From assembly GCA_013399115.1 (NCBI GenBank), contig VXAA01006072.1, forward strand, positions 301,770-365,769: DNA of 64,000 nt. Reading direction: 5' to 3'. The DNA is from Anseranas semipalmata. Lineage: Eukaryota; Chordata; Aves; Anseriformes; Anseranatidae. A program made the translations under genes and the position numbers. Of this stretch, positions 1 through 12,914 are shown piece after piece; the first letter of the stretch is position 1, and the number at the start of each line of letters is the position of its first letter. The notes under the pieces were generated by a model. The model saw only the letters and a list, made by a program, of their open reading frames with translations, searched no databases and was not told the origin of the DNA.

Positions 1-2364
1 GCACTGCTATCATTCTAAGTCTCTTGGTTTTCCTGGCACCTGGGAGGTAACTGGGATCGCAGCCCCGCTTCTGACTCAGGTCGTGCTTTTGTGAGCTACC
101 AGTTTGGACTGGCTGAGAAAGTCACTCAGAGGGATCACATTACCACTTGGACAACGAAGAATAAATAAAAGAAAAATCAGTGGTCACTAATTATATCCTG
201 ATGTTCTCACCTTTAAGCTTTTAAATCACAAGTGACATTTCCAATCAATCTTGTTCTTTATTGGAGAGTTTAATAAGAAACATTCAGCCTCCGAGAGCGC
301 TTGGATTTATTCTGATCAGTAATTTGACAAGAATCCATTAGAATATACTGGAGGTTGCTTTGCCCCCTAAGGAGATAGTTTAGTCCAAGGGCTTTTTCAC
401 AGCTGCCTTTTGGCAAAAATGTAAATGGAAACTCATTTTAAAAGTGCAACTACTTGTAATTAGCAAGCTCCAAAATGCTAACACCAGCAGTCCCTTTTTC
501 GTCAACACCTGATTATAAACCATATCTGGGTGTCTCGAAGGGAGCAGGAAATATTTTCTTGTGCTTGGGCATACCGAAGCCTCTCTGAGACCTTGGCAGA
601 GACGCAAAGGGTCCCAACACATCCCAGAAACAGTCTGAAATCAATCGGAAAGGAAAGCGACCAGGCGAAGCAAACATCTCAAATCCCATGCTCTGAGGAG
701 CACACGGTGTTGCTGTGTCATCTACAGCTCTCCAAAGGAACAATCCGGCTAAGAGAAACCCTTGCAATTCTGGTACAGAGCCACCAGGCTGAAACAGGCA
801 TGAACAGCAACTTTCCTTCCGAGGCAGCACCCGTGAAATTCATTCTTTTGAGTGATACACAAAGCCTTGACCCTCGCTCGTTGGGGCATTCTGGAAATGC
901 ATCCTTCAAGCACCGTTACTCCATCATCGCCGTGACACAAACTGACATCGCAAGCATCCCTCGTGACTGTCAGAAGGCGTAACCACCATGTCCTCCGCTC
1001 AGTGGTCCGCACGTCTTTCTAATCAACAACTCCAGCCCCCACATTACTGGACACAAAAGCGAGTTCCATGTTTTCTAAGGATCTCCTTAGTTCCTCCTAA
1101 ACTGAGATTTCCCTGCTACATCTGGCACTCCCCCAGCCAACTTCTCGGAAGCGTGCATGGAACGGCACGTAGCTGTACCTCTGGAGGGGTGCTGGGCCTG
1201 TCTCTCAGGTTCTCGTTGTAGTCCTGCTGCTGCATGTCCATGATGGGCCCTCTACACGCAAATCACATGAAAGTAAGCTGCCGTGAATTTGCAGCAGACA
1301 TTCTGTACTGAATTTTATCTGTGCTTTTTTCTCAAAATTATGAACATACGCAGAAGCCCAAACTCACACTATTGCACTTTAGCATCTCCACATAAAACTG
1401 TTATATCATAAGCATGATTAACCTCAAACTGTTACCACTACACTGCAGTACGCCAAAGTAAAAGCAGATTTGCAGCATCGTTCTGTGGTGTGTATCAGTA
1501 CCAAGTTTTTAAACCTAGACAGACACAGTGTTGTAGGATATTTCTGAATGAAATCTGTAACTGCATCTTGAATGCATACTTACCAGATCTGTACCTACTT
1601 TTTCATTTTCCTTATGCATAACAGAGGTCTTTAATATATCACAAATTAATAAATTACAAATGAATAATATCTGTGCTTTTTGTGTAATCAATAATAAATT
1701 CTAATAACTCATAGCAAACTGGGATTTCTATTTCATGCACAACAGATTGCAATTACTTTATTTGTCCAACACTCTTACAATTGCTGTTCTATTTTCTCTT
1801 AAGGGAATTTGCTTTATTGATCAAATCAGGTTTGAGGGCCATTACACCAACCTTCTATCAATCCCAACTCAGAAATTCCTGCCCAACAGCAATTATGAAA
1901 ACGATGACATTTTTCTTTTAAGAGTAGGCTGCTATGGATAAAGGTCTTTTTGGAGATATAATCACATTTTAATTCATGGTCAAAAATTATTTGTAGCAAA
2001 AATCTTGTGCAAAACAGGAGGGAGAGCGGCAACTTCTTCAAACACATCAACACAGCAAATAAAGAGATAAAAAGAAAGGAAGAAGGCTGGAAGTAGGAAT
2101 GCACAAGTCATGAATAAGTAAGCTAGTCTCACCACTGTTGGGATGCTGAAAAATAACACAAAGTCCCATGCATTGCAGAATTTGCAGAATTGTAATATGC
2201 TGTTTCCTCACATGCTTTGCACAGGGTCTGGAAATCACATTCACTCCCCATGAGTGAGAGAAAGAGTTTGCCTAAAGCATCACGCTGGCAGTTTGCAGTG
2301 GAGGTCATTTTCTGGAGACCACTGACCTTCTCAGCTTTTCTGTGGTGAAACAACTTTCCGTAAC
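1..2364. other. non-coding stretch, no gene seen
   Basis: The sequence is AT-rich, with a more GC-balanced patch at about 530-1220. That patch carries a 150-codon plus frame (530-982) overlapped by three minus frames. None resembles a known protein, and their mutual overlap is what chance open frames in a balanced patch look like. The part from 1260 to 2364 is AT-rich with many in-frame stops. No RNA gene or transposon was recognised. Confidence 0.6.
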
Positions 2365-2760
2365 TAATCAACTAATTCATTAAACTTCCGAGAGGTAGGT
2401 CAAAGCCTCTCTAATTTAGTCAATTAATCAAGTTGCTACAGCTCCATTCGGTGTTTAGGCCTCGACAATAGTTTTTGTGACCTCTTTGACCACATAACTA
2501 TCCCCCTGAAGCCTTTAACCCGCTGCATTATTCATTACCAACTGGCCAGTTGGTTGCCACCTGCACAGAAGAGAGAACCAGCAATTACATCTATGAATTC
2601 GAGTTGCTGCCAGTGAGAATTAAAGCTGAGAAACAGGAAAACTCCAGCTGCCACTTCTCAAACAAGGTGTTCAAAGCAAACTTCAGAATCTTTTTACACT
2701 TGTCCCCACAAAAGAAGAGTCCAGCTCAGTGCCACTTAACTTGTCTTCCCTGCTGACATT
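2365..2760. promoter_or_regulatory. possible conserved regulatory block with palindrome
   Basis: A dense run of TAAT/ATTA homeodomain-type cores lies at about 2365-2435. It is followed by a more mixed segment and a perfect 18-bp palindrome at 2537-2554 (accaactggccagttggt), then an E-box-like CACCTG. This resembles known vertebrate enhancer composition, but only by inference: no conservation or binding data are available here. A 68-codon frame (2550-2756) overlaps it and is treated as chance. Confidence 0.2.
2537..2554. repeat. 18-bp perfect palindrome
   Basis: The sequence accaactggccagttggt equals its own reverse complement. Symmetry stops at the next base on each side. The core TGGCCA resembles half-sites of NFI-type factors, which is inference only. 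Confidence 0.9.
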
Positions 2761-5449
2761 TCTATAGGTCATCCCAGTAACTCCCTGAACTCTGACGTTG
2801 CAGTTATTTCCACGGGGACACCTTTCTGCTGACAGGTCCAGAGAGCTGCGACTCCCCACAGTTACTCAGTAAATGCCCATTTTCTAAAATACACCACTTC
2901 TAGCAGCATAACCTCACACACAGGAACACAAGAACAACCAAAATGACCTGCAATATTGTGCGAGGGAAAAGTCAGTGAATGGAGCTGCATTTGGGCTCTC
3001 ATTAACCCAATGCCATCCCTCCCTGCCTTGTAACATTACTGTCTTTCTATGGTTAACGAACTTTCATGCAGCACATGCTTTCAAGAAGCACCATTGTGTC
3101 CCATCAAGGGATAGTATTTGGGATGTCGTCTCTTTGATACACGTGAATTATGGTGCTGAAAAATGTTAGTTAAAAAGTGGAGAGTCATTAAGGTACATGT
3201 ACAAATTTTTCCTCAACATTTTAAAGAGGACGCTAGTCTGCTTTGACAGGCATGGAGGCTGTTTTCTAAATTATGTTAGAAAAGTGTTATCCACTGGAGT
3301 CTTGCTTGCACTCTTAAGGAGGACAAACAAACGTATTCTGAAAGATGTTAGGACAGCTTTCTGGCTACTTGTTTTAGAAGATCTCCACAGTATTACAGTT
3401 GTCTCCAACCAGCTGAAATTAAATTTTGCAGTACCACCAGGCTCTCAGGCTCTCTATACTCACTGTGTATATACACCTCTCAAATACGGTGCTGCTATGC
3501 CTATGCCACCATAGTCTCTAAAGACCTGTGTCTAGACAATGTAGGGAAAGACTATGTTCTTTTGCAGCTAGAGATCTGAGAGAAAGGGAGATTAACATGT
3601 TCAAAGTAACATTACAAATCTATGACGAGGGTGAGAACCATGACCTGAAGCTGGAGCCCCTGCTCACAATGTTGATATGACAGCACTGATGTATGTGTGT
3701 TGTGCTCTGCATTCTGCAAGATGCTTGCAGATACAGCATGCATAAATATGCAGTCTGGAGAACCAAACCAGGATCAGAAATGCCTGGAGAGAAAACAGGA
3801 TCCTATTAACTTGGGCTGAATCCATTTTACAATATCACAAACATTCATTTTCAATGTGGAAATTGTTGGCTCTTATATCCTGTGGATGTAGTTTTGAAGC
3901 ATATATAGCAGATTTGCTGTACCCTATAGCATAAAGCATCTGATTTGTTTTCTGGATGAAGTCCTGAAACTGGAAATACCTTCCTTAAAGGTATAAAAGG
4001 AGAGTAACCTTTTGCTCTCAGTTGAGTCTCCTGTCAGGAAAAGGAAATGTTCAGTTCTTCAACAGGTTAAAGGTGATTTCCACTGCATACTGCTGCAGCC
4101 TTTGAGCTGACATTTATTTCAATGCTGCACACCTTATTTATAAGTCAGATGTATAAATTAAGGCTTTTCAACTAAGTTTATTAGCACCAGTTGGAATCCA
4201 CAGCTGAAAAAAGCATTCAAATTCAGAAAAGATAATAGTGCAGCCCTATTCTGAAGGATCTTCTGATGAGCAATATTTACTAGGAAAAATAATTCAGAGA
4301 GTCAACACCCTGAGTCTACATGGAGATCAAAGTGCAGATACAGTCACAAACTATCAATTGAGTATGATGATCTTTTTTAATAGCTGCCAGTGGATCCCCA
4401 GTAATTAATTACTTATTGTGGTGCCCTTAGTTTTATACCTAGGCAAGTACTGTATATAGAGAGCGTAAGCCACAGGATAATTACAGGATGAAACAGGCAT
4501 CAATCTTTCTGCACTGGAACCTGGCACCCTTCAGTGGGAACAGCCTGTGTCGAGTCAGCTTCATTAGGTATTGTCTAGAGCCCGAATCCTCATTTGTTTG
4601 CATCAATAATACATTCAAAGGATTTATCTAACTTGCAAATGAGAATTCATTTACTGGTCCCATAAGCAAGAAAGAACTGTGACCAGAGAAGTGTTTCATG
4701 TTACAGGTTGGATACTAAACTGGGACTACTTGCTGAAATTTGAACAATTATACTCTATTATAAATGTGTATATTAGTATAATTTCCCTGCGCATATTATA
4801 ACGAATTTTAACATGTTAATCTGCAATTTTAAAGATGCATATTCCTTATATGAACACAGCAAACATATGAGTGTTAAGAGATTTGTTTCTACAGAATAAC
4901 CTTAGAAATAAAGTTAAATAACAAAGTAAACAGCAAAATTTGCACAGGGTTAGCAAACTGCCTATGTTGATACCAGATTCCTGCTTACAGCGCTGATTCT
5001 TTTCTACAGACCAAATTTAAACTACAGTCACCTTTTTTGGTCTTTTTACACTTAAACATCCAACAATAGCACTCCTTGTCCAAAAAAGTGTCCTCCCCGC
5101 ATGGAAGGCGACCGTGTGTCACCCCAGTCCGAGCAGCCGAGCAACAGGCTCGAGCGCTTTGGCAGTCTCAGAGTCTAAAACTGACTTGGTGATACATTGT
5201 AAAAAGACAAACAAATATGAAAACCTCAAATAAATTAATATTTCAAAGATAATGTTATTTCTGTTTATGCAACAAAAACTTACAAGGTAGCTAAAACGCA
5301 GCAGATTTTACGTCCCGAATGTATGGTATGAAACAATACTTATTAATACTCTTTCCAGCTTTCTATGCATTCCAGCCGGATCTTTAACCCCTTCTCTATC
5401 TTCTAATTCGCACTGCAGGGATCCCTTGCAATCACCAGCATACACTGCC
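2761..5449. other. AT-rich non-coding stretch, no gene seen
   Basis: The stretch is AT-rich, with frequent stops in all frames. A TATA-box-like string lies at 3992-4000 and is listed separately. Nothing else was recognised. Confidence 0.6.
3992..4000 (+). promoter_or_regulatory. TATA-box-like string
   Basis: TATAAAAGG matches the core-promoter TATA consensus. No CpG islet, open frame or other promoter evidence lies just downstream, and AT-rich DNA produces such strings by chance, so promoter function is doubtful. Confidence 0.12.
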
Positions 5450-5454
5450 AGTTT

Positions 5455-5550
5455 CTGCTCCCATTTGGCGAGCGCCGGCCTGGGGTCACCCGCCAGCGCG
5501 GGGGGAGGATCGATGGCAGGTCGGCTCCCGCGTCTGGCGCCCGCCTGCAA
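5455..5550. other. small GC-rich islet
   Basis: About 100 bases of GC-rich sequence with several CpGs, including GCGAGCGCCGG, CCAGCGCGGGG and CGTCTGGCGCC, stand out from AT-rich flanks. The overlapping minus-strand frames (5308-5704) look like shadows of this GC bias. No promoter or gene evidence is visible. Confidence 0.45.
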
Positions 5551-8500
5551 CATCTCTCACCTGCTGCAAATTCTGTGATGGTGAAGCACAATGGAAGGGA
5601 ACTTCTGTTGCTAAAACACCAGCTAGTGCTAGAGAAGCAGACAGAGAAGCTGGTTTTATAGGTGGTCCCAAATCCTGGATTTCCTTCTCACAGTTTTTCT
5701 CCAAACTTATGTCAGGATCTAGTGAGAAAGCAAAAAGCCCAGAGAGAACAAACTATCTTGGACTGGTAAGATTCAGATCCTGTCATTAACTGGATTTCTT
5801 CTTATAAGAGATACCTAAAAGGAACTACAAACTCAAGAACTCTCTGAAATGGCCACGAGCCACAGCAAAAGCAGTCTGTGATTGCCACAGCAGTCAACAG
5901 CTGAGAGACACTTCTGACTCTTTTCTGTAGCAACAAGGCTTAAATTAAGATGGCAGGACAATAATTTGCCATAATGGCCTCTACCCGTTTTCTGCAACCA
6001 TGAGATTCAAGAAAGTTAAGAGACATTGCTGCCAGAAGGGTCAAAATCTTCTAGGTCCTATCAGCTGTACTTCTAAGGACAGAAAGAACTGGAATTTGCT
6101 TGGGTCTATTCTTTGACAATAAATGCATCAATGAACTGCCCTTCCCTGCGTCAGTAGACCTTTCTTCAACATCTGCTTGGAGCGCGTAGGGAGAGAGTTC
6201 AGACAGTTCAATTTTGTTGGACTGAAAATTAATGCTCCAACTGGACGGTGATGTGAACTGAAAACAGCAGCAGAGCCTTCATTATTTGGATTTCATCCTG
6301 CTCATGTTTAGCTGAATTTTACTATAATTCTCACGTAAAGGGAAGACTAATGATTTTCTTCCTTGAGGCAATTAAAAAGTGATTTGTCACACGCCGAGAT
6401 GTATGGCTTCATATTGGCAGGTATTACTCTGCTCTACCGCTGCTGCCTGCGAGAGAGAACGACCATCAAGAAGCGACAGCAGACTTCGGCTTGCTCTGGA
6501 GCACCAGGAGCAGTCCAGGTTACAGCACCCGGCATCTCTACACCCCAGCACCGCAAGCCGCCGTAGGAAGACTTGCAGAGGGCACAAAGCCTTTGAAAGC
6601 TGCCAACTCACACTCTTACTAACTGCTTACTTTTCCAGATGGCCATGCATTTTGTGACTACAGAACTAATGCTGATAATATTTCTGAATAATTCTTAAAA
6701 ATAATTCTGAATATCAGCTTAAGTGGGGGTTTAGAATGAGGCTTCCCAAATTCACACCAGGCCTGCAAAAGATAGAGCAAGACTGCATATTTTGTCTCCT
6801 TTATGTGCACAGTCTATTCAGCCACATCCATGCCCACACTGCAAACGCACCACGACGCTTTGTAGCTCCCCCGCTACCAAGTACAGTAAAGGATGTCTTC
6901 TGAAACAGGGGCAATAAAGCAGAAGAACACGGGCGCCTACATGAAAAGGTACTCTGTACACAAGACAATCACGTAATTTGAAACAAAGCAATATGGAGAG
7001 CTCTTCCAAATACAGCAAATAACCTCCTGGAAGAGATCACACGCTTGGGCGTGCAATGGCATCTTTTTTATAGAGAGCGTGCAGAGCCAACCTCAACCTG
7101 TCCTTTACAAAGCAGCTCCTCGGGACGAAATGAAGCTGCCGAGGGTTTTAGCTGAGGCAGAAACAAAGTGGCAGCAGCTGTGGGAAAGGGATGGGGGATT
7201 TGCAGCGAAGAAGGCCCTGACCGCAGCCCGCAGCCGAGCCCGTGTCGGGCAGGTTGCATTACGCAGGCTGAGCAGCAACTTGGATGCTTGAGCTGAGCGT
7301 AACAGCTCCCAAATCCTCTTCACGCTCTCACTCTGCACCGATGCCTTTTGAGCTTGCACTGGTATTTCTGCCTGATAGTGAGCAGGTGCTCCCGTTCCGT
7401 GGATTTAAAAAGGGCCCCTGTTAATGCCAAGAGTTGCCCTCCCCTTCTCCCGCCATTTCAAAATCCTTTGATTCCCCTCAAGGCTCCCAGTGCATCAAAC
7501 ATTAAAAGACTAACGTTATTTTGAGCACACAACAACACTAAAGTTCAAGATATTTTGCAGATGGATTTCAAAATCTTTTAATCCATTGTAAAGCCAGAAT
7601 CCTGCCGTAAACATTCTGCAGCATGCTCCAGTTAACTTGTCATGCAGATCTAAAAAAAGCCTTTTCAGCTTACTCTTTGCAGATGACCTTGCAGTCCCCC
7701 TGCCCCATGTCTCATGAACCTCAGGGGACTAGCTAGGAATCAGATAAAAGGATTTCATTTATTTTTGTTGGCATTGTTTTATGAAGCTTTCTTTTTATCG
7801 ACATCTCAACTTCGAAACACTTTCAAATACAAAGTGAAGCAACAGAGATCACCAGATATTCAGAGGGACGTGCTGAAGGTGTCTCTTCTTTATTCCATTT
7901 AACTGTTCCCGTGAAGGAAACTCCTTTGTATTGTGCATATGCTGGGCTTTAACCTAAATACTTCACAGATGGCACTCACGGCATTGCTCGCCTGGCATGG
8001 GCAGACCAGTGCTCCTTGTTTTTAACCCAATATAAATAAAGCTGCCTGGCATAAATGCAGCTGATCACCAGCACGGGGGAGGACACAGCAGGGGCAAGAG
8101 GCACTGGAAACCCTGAGTTTCCTGTTTTCTTGTATTTTTTTCCATGTCTAATTAACACTGTGTCTGAGTAGAACTGCAAACAAAGAAGATATCAGGAAAA
8201 ACATGCATTTCAGAGAGGTCTGCTCAGAGCAATCCATGGTGCTTCCAAGGGCACCACAAAGATGTGCAGATCATGTATAATATTCATTTTAAAACAGGCA
8301 TAATTATTAAAAAATCCCACCCACAACTTCTCTTCCTGCAGCAGTGGGAGTTAGTTATATTTTTAAAATCCAGTTAAAGCTGCAAGCAAACCTTACACAG
8401 TCCTGAAAGCTATTTCATCACAAAGCTAAACCCCTACCTCAATTTCCAATAGAAGTCATGGCAAAAAAAATAATTGGATGATTTTGCCAAGCTTTCTAAA

Positions 8501-9079
8501 CAAGTAGGGGGGTTATTTTGGTTCTTTCTATTGTACTGGGTGTTCACGTGTCATGTTTTTCCTTGCTTTTCATCGCGGGGGGACACTGAAGTCACACAGT
8601 TTGTATCGCTGGAAAGGGAAGGCAGCCGTTTTCCCAGAGGCCAGAGAGATGCTGAGCGTGTGGGCGTGTGAGCATGTGAATTACTGGCTACCCGTTTCCA
8701 ACACTCCTCGATACAAACATTTCATTTAAAAGGCTCATAAATCACCAGCCTCCTGAAACAAGGCTCTCTGGGCTCCCGCTGAGCGCCCTCTGATCCCCTG
8801 CGTGACGGAAACACCTGGGAGCTCTCTGGCAGCCAGGAAGGAGGTGATTTCCTGACCTCTGCCTCCACAAGGGGAATAGCTTCAGGCTGCAGAAAATGCT
8901 GCGTTCTTTGTGGTGCCTTCCCGCTCCATGCACCCCTTGCTGCCAGCAGCACATCTTGCTTTGTGCCTAATAGGGTGAATTCCTGTTTAACGATACACTG
9001 GCAACCCCTCAGTTCAGTTAAATCCAATGCTGAAATACAAACACATTGAAAAGCATCAGGTTCTAAGGCTTTTAACGCC
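5551..9079. other. non-coding stretch, no gene seen
   Basis: The stretch is mostly AT-rich. A balanced patch at about 7060-7370 has overlapping frames of 63-84 codons on both strands, read as chance. Another patch at about 8720-8950 is similar. No RNA gene or transposon was recognised. Confidence 0.6.
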
Positions 9080-9625
9080 GCATCCCCTTCAAAACAAAAC
9101 CGTAAGCACAACGCGGGGCCGGCTGCCCAAGCCCTGCTGCGCCAGGGCCCTGGCACGCTGCCCTCTGACGCGAGGAGGCCCTGCGGGTCCCTCAACCGCT
9201 CTTTCCAAAACTGTGTGTGCGCTCTCCATTTGTAGCTGAGCGTGCCACGCTCTTAGGACAGTGACGCTGAGAGGCCCTGCGTGCAGAAGGTCTGCATGGG
9301 TTTCTCTACGCAGCCATACACTCGCTGTGTTTTCTTGCCATCTGGAACGGTCCTTGGACTTAGGACTGGCATCCTCAGAGCTTCCAGGATCCTCCTGCTG
9401 GAGACCTCGTGTCCATCCGAGTCCCCTCACCCCAGGCAGGAGGCTCTACCGGCGCGTGCGCTCTTCCAGCTCAGGCAGAGCCCTGCCTGGGCTGCAGCAG
9501 TGCCGCTCTGCTCAGGGGGCTGACAGCTGTTTGACCGAGGCTCGAGGTGAAGAGGTGGCAAGATGGCAAAGGCCAATCTCGCAGTGAAACACGGAGCCCG
9601 CTCAGCCATGAGCGCGCCTCCTGGC
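9080..9625. other. GC-rich patch with overlapping chance frames
   Basis: This is a long GC-rich patch with moderate CpG content, densest at about 9085-9190 and 9420-9560. It supports open frames of 70-157 codons in several frames of both strands, which is expected when GC content removes stops. None resembles a known family. A 129-codon plus frame (9563-9952) encodes a hydrophobic segment at about residues 46-70 but has no recognisable homology. Confidence 0.45.
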
Positions 9626-9952
9626 ACCAGACAGATCTGGGGGCCGCTGGCCTGCTACCAAGCTGCCAGAGGCTGTTTTATGTGCCTCCCGAAGTGGATG
9701 TTTTATACCCCCACTGCCACCATTATTTTTGCTCTCTTCATATTGATTTTCCCCTTTATATTAGTATCAGTTGAGTGGGGTTGCTTTAATATGTGTAAAT
9801 CTAGTGCACCCAAATACTGCACTTCAGAGAAGAAAAGGCTGTGCTTTGTTCCAAAAAAATACCTGAGCCTTCTTAAAAGGGCATTTATGTCCAGAAAACT
9901 CCAAATGAAACTGATAGACAGTGAAATGCCTTGGGTTTATATTTGTTCCTAA

Positions 9953-10759
9953 TTGGTATTTATCCATTTATTAAATAGAGTTGCAACACAATACAAATAG
10001 TTGAAGCCTGAGGCATCTGGGAGCCCTTTCTGCAGCTCTCACACTATGGGAAGGGGATGCTTCACGAGGGATGATTCCCAGGTCAGGTATATTGTGAAAC
10101 GGCTAGCCAGGTGCCAGAGAGGAACTCTCCTTACATCGCACTTGACTGTCCTACCCTCCCTGTCATCGTGTCATGCATCAGCACCAAAACAGCATCAGGA
10201 AAGTGCTCAGATAATACTTCATTTACAATTATAATTGTTCACGTCCAGGAGTAATCCAGTTTAAGCCCTTTACCATCTCAAATATTTAGAGAAATCCCAC
10301 CAGCTGCCTGGAGGGAACAAAGTTAGGAGCCCTGGGAGAGCACAACAGATTTCCATCTCTCTCTAGTCCTGTCCGTCCTTCTTGCACAAACATCCTCCCG
10401 GTCCCACCTCCTCCCCCTGGCCCACGGGCCGGAGCAGCTCGCCTTCCCTCCCGCTCCCAGGGGCACAGGACCAGGCTGCGCATGTGCTCCACGCCTGGCA
10501 CGTGCCACCGAGAGCCCCAAACCTCAGCTCTGGCAACATCCTTCCAGAGAGCAGCCTCGTCTTGGCAGGGCTAGGCTTCTGGGCTTCTTTCAGCTTAGAG
10601 GTACCGTTATCTTGTTCAGCTTTTGTCTGTTAAAATTGCGTAAGTGCAAGTGCAATTAATAGGCAGTGATCAAATCTCTGTTCAGCCTCCTCTCTGAGCT
10701 CCTTCATTTCCTTACTATAAGCTCTTCTGTAAACCTTGGCAGTTTTCCGCCTTTAAAAG
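9953..10759. other. non-coding stretch, no gene seen
   Basis: The first part is AT-rich. A C-rich patch lies at about 10375-10520. Overlapping frames of 65-83 codons there are treated as chance. Confidence 0.55.
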
Positions 10760-11310
10760 TGAAAGGACGTGGCTGGGTACGTGCTAGCACTATTCATCAC
10801 AGATCTGTACAAAGTCTCAACTTCCATAAATTTGGACTGCAATGGACTGGAAACCATTTTCAGAGACACTGCTAGTTGCTGCTATCCTGTAAGCCTGTTC
10901 TCACCATTCTTTTTGATACAAAAGCTCGCTTTTCACTTCAAACGTGTTGATAACTCACCCATCTTTAATATCCATGTTCAGATTAATTTCTGTGACCAAT
11001 CTTCATCAATATTTATTACCCTGAAAAACTTCGTAAGTGGAAGTGGTGATAAAACTTGCAGGTAATGATTTTATAATTTCTTCCCGATGGCTGACAAAAC
11101 ATTGAATATTACTGGGCTCAAAACCAGTCTCAAAGGTATGCTACTAGAACCACTGTGACAAACTGATAAATTTTCCATTAACAAGTGAGATCCATCAGCT
11201 AGCCTGTTGCAAGCTGCAGGGCACCTGCCAGCTCGATAATCCTTGTGTGTGGTGTTAATACTTATGCCACAGAAGAGTGTGGTTACGAGTCAAATGCCTC
11301 ATCTTTTCCC
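10760..11310 (-). pseudogene. ancient CR1-clade LINE reverse transcriptase relic
   Basis: Read on the minus strand, eroded reverse transcriptase motifs appear in the right order. An EAFDS/KAFD-type block lies at 11289-11300. A block reading IPLRLVLSPVIFNV lies at 11098-11139, matching the family motif VPQGSVLGPVLFNI. A KF-x(5)-L block at about 11040-11062 sits where KFADDTKL belongs. A conserved Trp codon is at 10996-10998. A fainter LYRSVM-x(5)-Y block near 10780-10812 matches the later LYxSLV region. Spacing supports the call: about 50 codons between the first two blocks and 14 between the second and third, close to CR1. The catalytic aspartates of the third block are lost and stops interrupt every frame, so the copy is dead. 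The clade (CR1 or L3-like) is supported; the subfamily is not. The lower boundary is uncertain. Confidence 0.65.
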
Positions 11311-12162
11311 CCACTTAAAATTGAAGCATAAGCACTACTCTGCAGACCAGCAGGAACATCTGTCTCCATGGCCTTGGATGGAAAAGAAATAACGAGAAGA
11401 TCCCTCAGAAATGATCAAGCTGGGTTTGCTGCTCAACTGTAGACCAGACTATTTGTTTCCTCCTTGCAATAATCTCATACGTATTTCAACAGTTATTTTC
11501 TCCATCATCTACCCATTCTCTTTGGCTAAAATCACCTCAGTTCCATCACTTCTCCCAGCCAGGCCCTCTTTTCTAGATCCTGATCATTCCTGCTGCCCTC
11601 CTCCATGTCCAGCTCCAGGATCCAATGATGAGGAGAGCAGAGTGACCGTTCATCATGCTTTGCAGGTGTTAATCCCAGCAACGGGCTACGATTTCATTAT
11701 CTCCCTGTACACAACCTTGATGTCAGCACAGAGAGAAGCCTTTTAGAAAGGCACCCAAGGGAGCACACCTAGTGCTGAATGCAGGCTCTTCAGGGAAAGC
11801 CTGGCTGGCATTTCCAACCTGACCCTGCTAGCAAGGATAGCTGGTACCTTGCTGCCCTTTAGAACCAAGTAATGCTCTAGTTTATACAAGACCTCTGGGT
11901 ATACTACAGGACTATCTAGTTTGAACTTCTATGGTATTGCACAATAATTGCTTGATAAATGGTAGGACAATTATGAAAGTAGCTGTGAAAGCTCCTCCTG
12001 GAGACAATAACTTTTAAGGGGTGCCATAGCAGGCCATGGATATGGATTAATGAATGGGACTTTGTAGCTCCTTCCAAATAACACTCCGTGTCCCTAAAGC
12101 ATACTCCCTTATAGGCTCTGTATAGGTCCTGCACAGAAGTGGTGCATTGGCTGTGAACATGC
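11311..12162. other. non-coding stretch, possibly more old LINE sequence
   Basis: No gene is visible. The segment from 11311 to about 11600 could be the upstream part of the same old CR1-clade element, since RT sequence would continue here, but I found no further motif. A 111-codon plus frame (11411-11746) has no recognisable homology. Confidence 0.4.
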
Positions 12163-12184
12163 TTTTTTTTTTTTTTTTTTTTTT
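12163..12184. repeat. poly-T tract, 22 bases
   Basis: An uninterrupted run of 22 T. It is not followed by a recognisable retroposed sequence on either strand, so it is a plain homopolymer. Confidence 0.95.
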
Positions 12185-12914
12185 AAGTACTGCAGCTGGA
12201 CACAAGCAGAATATTGAAAAATACATTTCTACATGCTTCACTAAAATGACATCTAGCATTTCTCCATTGTGCATCACAACTTCCACACATCACAGCACAA
12301 CGAACTCCCTGGCACATGGGGGTTAGATTAAAAAATGATCATATTGGCTTCCTACGCTTTCTCCATTTTCTGTCTAATGCTATTCCAGTATCCGACAGGA
12401 GGGAAAACCTTTGCAGCTGATGAATGCAGACAGGCTGATATTAAGAACTGTGGAAGTTTTGTCAGCAAGAAGCCATCAGGCTATCAATGCAATATTAAAC
12501 AGAGAACACCTGGAGCTCTCCTGAGCTTTTATGAGAACACAGCCATGGCAAGTAAATCCCCCCATCAATATCACATTGCCAAAGAGAAATATTCATCATT
12601 ACTACTTCAACCTGGTAAGATCAAGCACTGTTGAGAGCACAAATCTTGTCTACCTTGTACATTTGATATCCGTGTTAGATAAGACTGCTTGCATCTTTTC
12701 TCTTTTCTCCATTTACGTAGGTTGCTTTCTTCGCAACAAAACTATACATAGTTTGTTTAAAGATAATGCTAAGCTCTAAATTGTCCGAGGCATCCGAAAC
12801 TAAGGACAAACTGCTCAGGGAGAAGACATACAGGCTGGCTGCAGCAAGTATCACCACGTGGAGAAGAGGCAATGGGAGCCCGGCTGCTTCTCCCGAGCTG
12901 CCACCGCCTGACCC
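12185..12914. other. non-coding stretch, no gene seen
   Basis: AT-rich sequence with frames of 65-99 codons that overlap one another and resemble nothing known. No transposon was recognised until the CR1 copy begins. Confidence 0.55.

Noticed and set aside
530..982. 150-codon plus-strand open frame
   Set aside because: It overlaps three minus frames in a balanced-composition patch, and its product has no domain, signal or family resemblance.
9563..9952. 129-codon frame with a hydrophobic segment, as a small membrane protein
   Set aside because: The hydrophobic stretch comes from T-rich sequence. There is no family match and no promoter or splice evidence.
12163..12184. Poly-T as the tail of a minus-strand retrocopy
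   Set aside because: The sequence to its right, read on the minus strand, contains no recognisable gene or short interspersed element, and no target duplication is evident.
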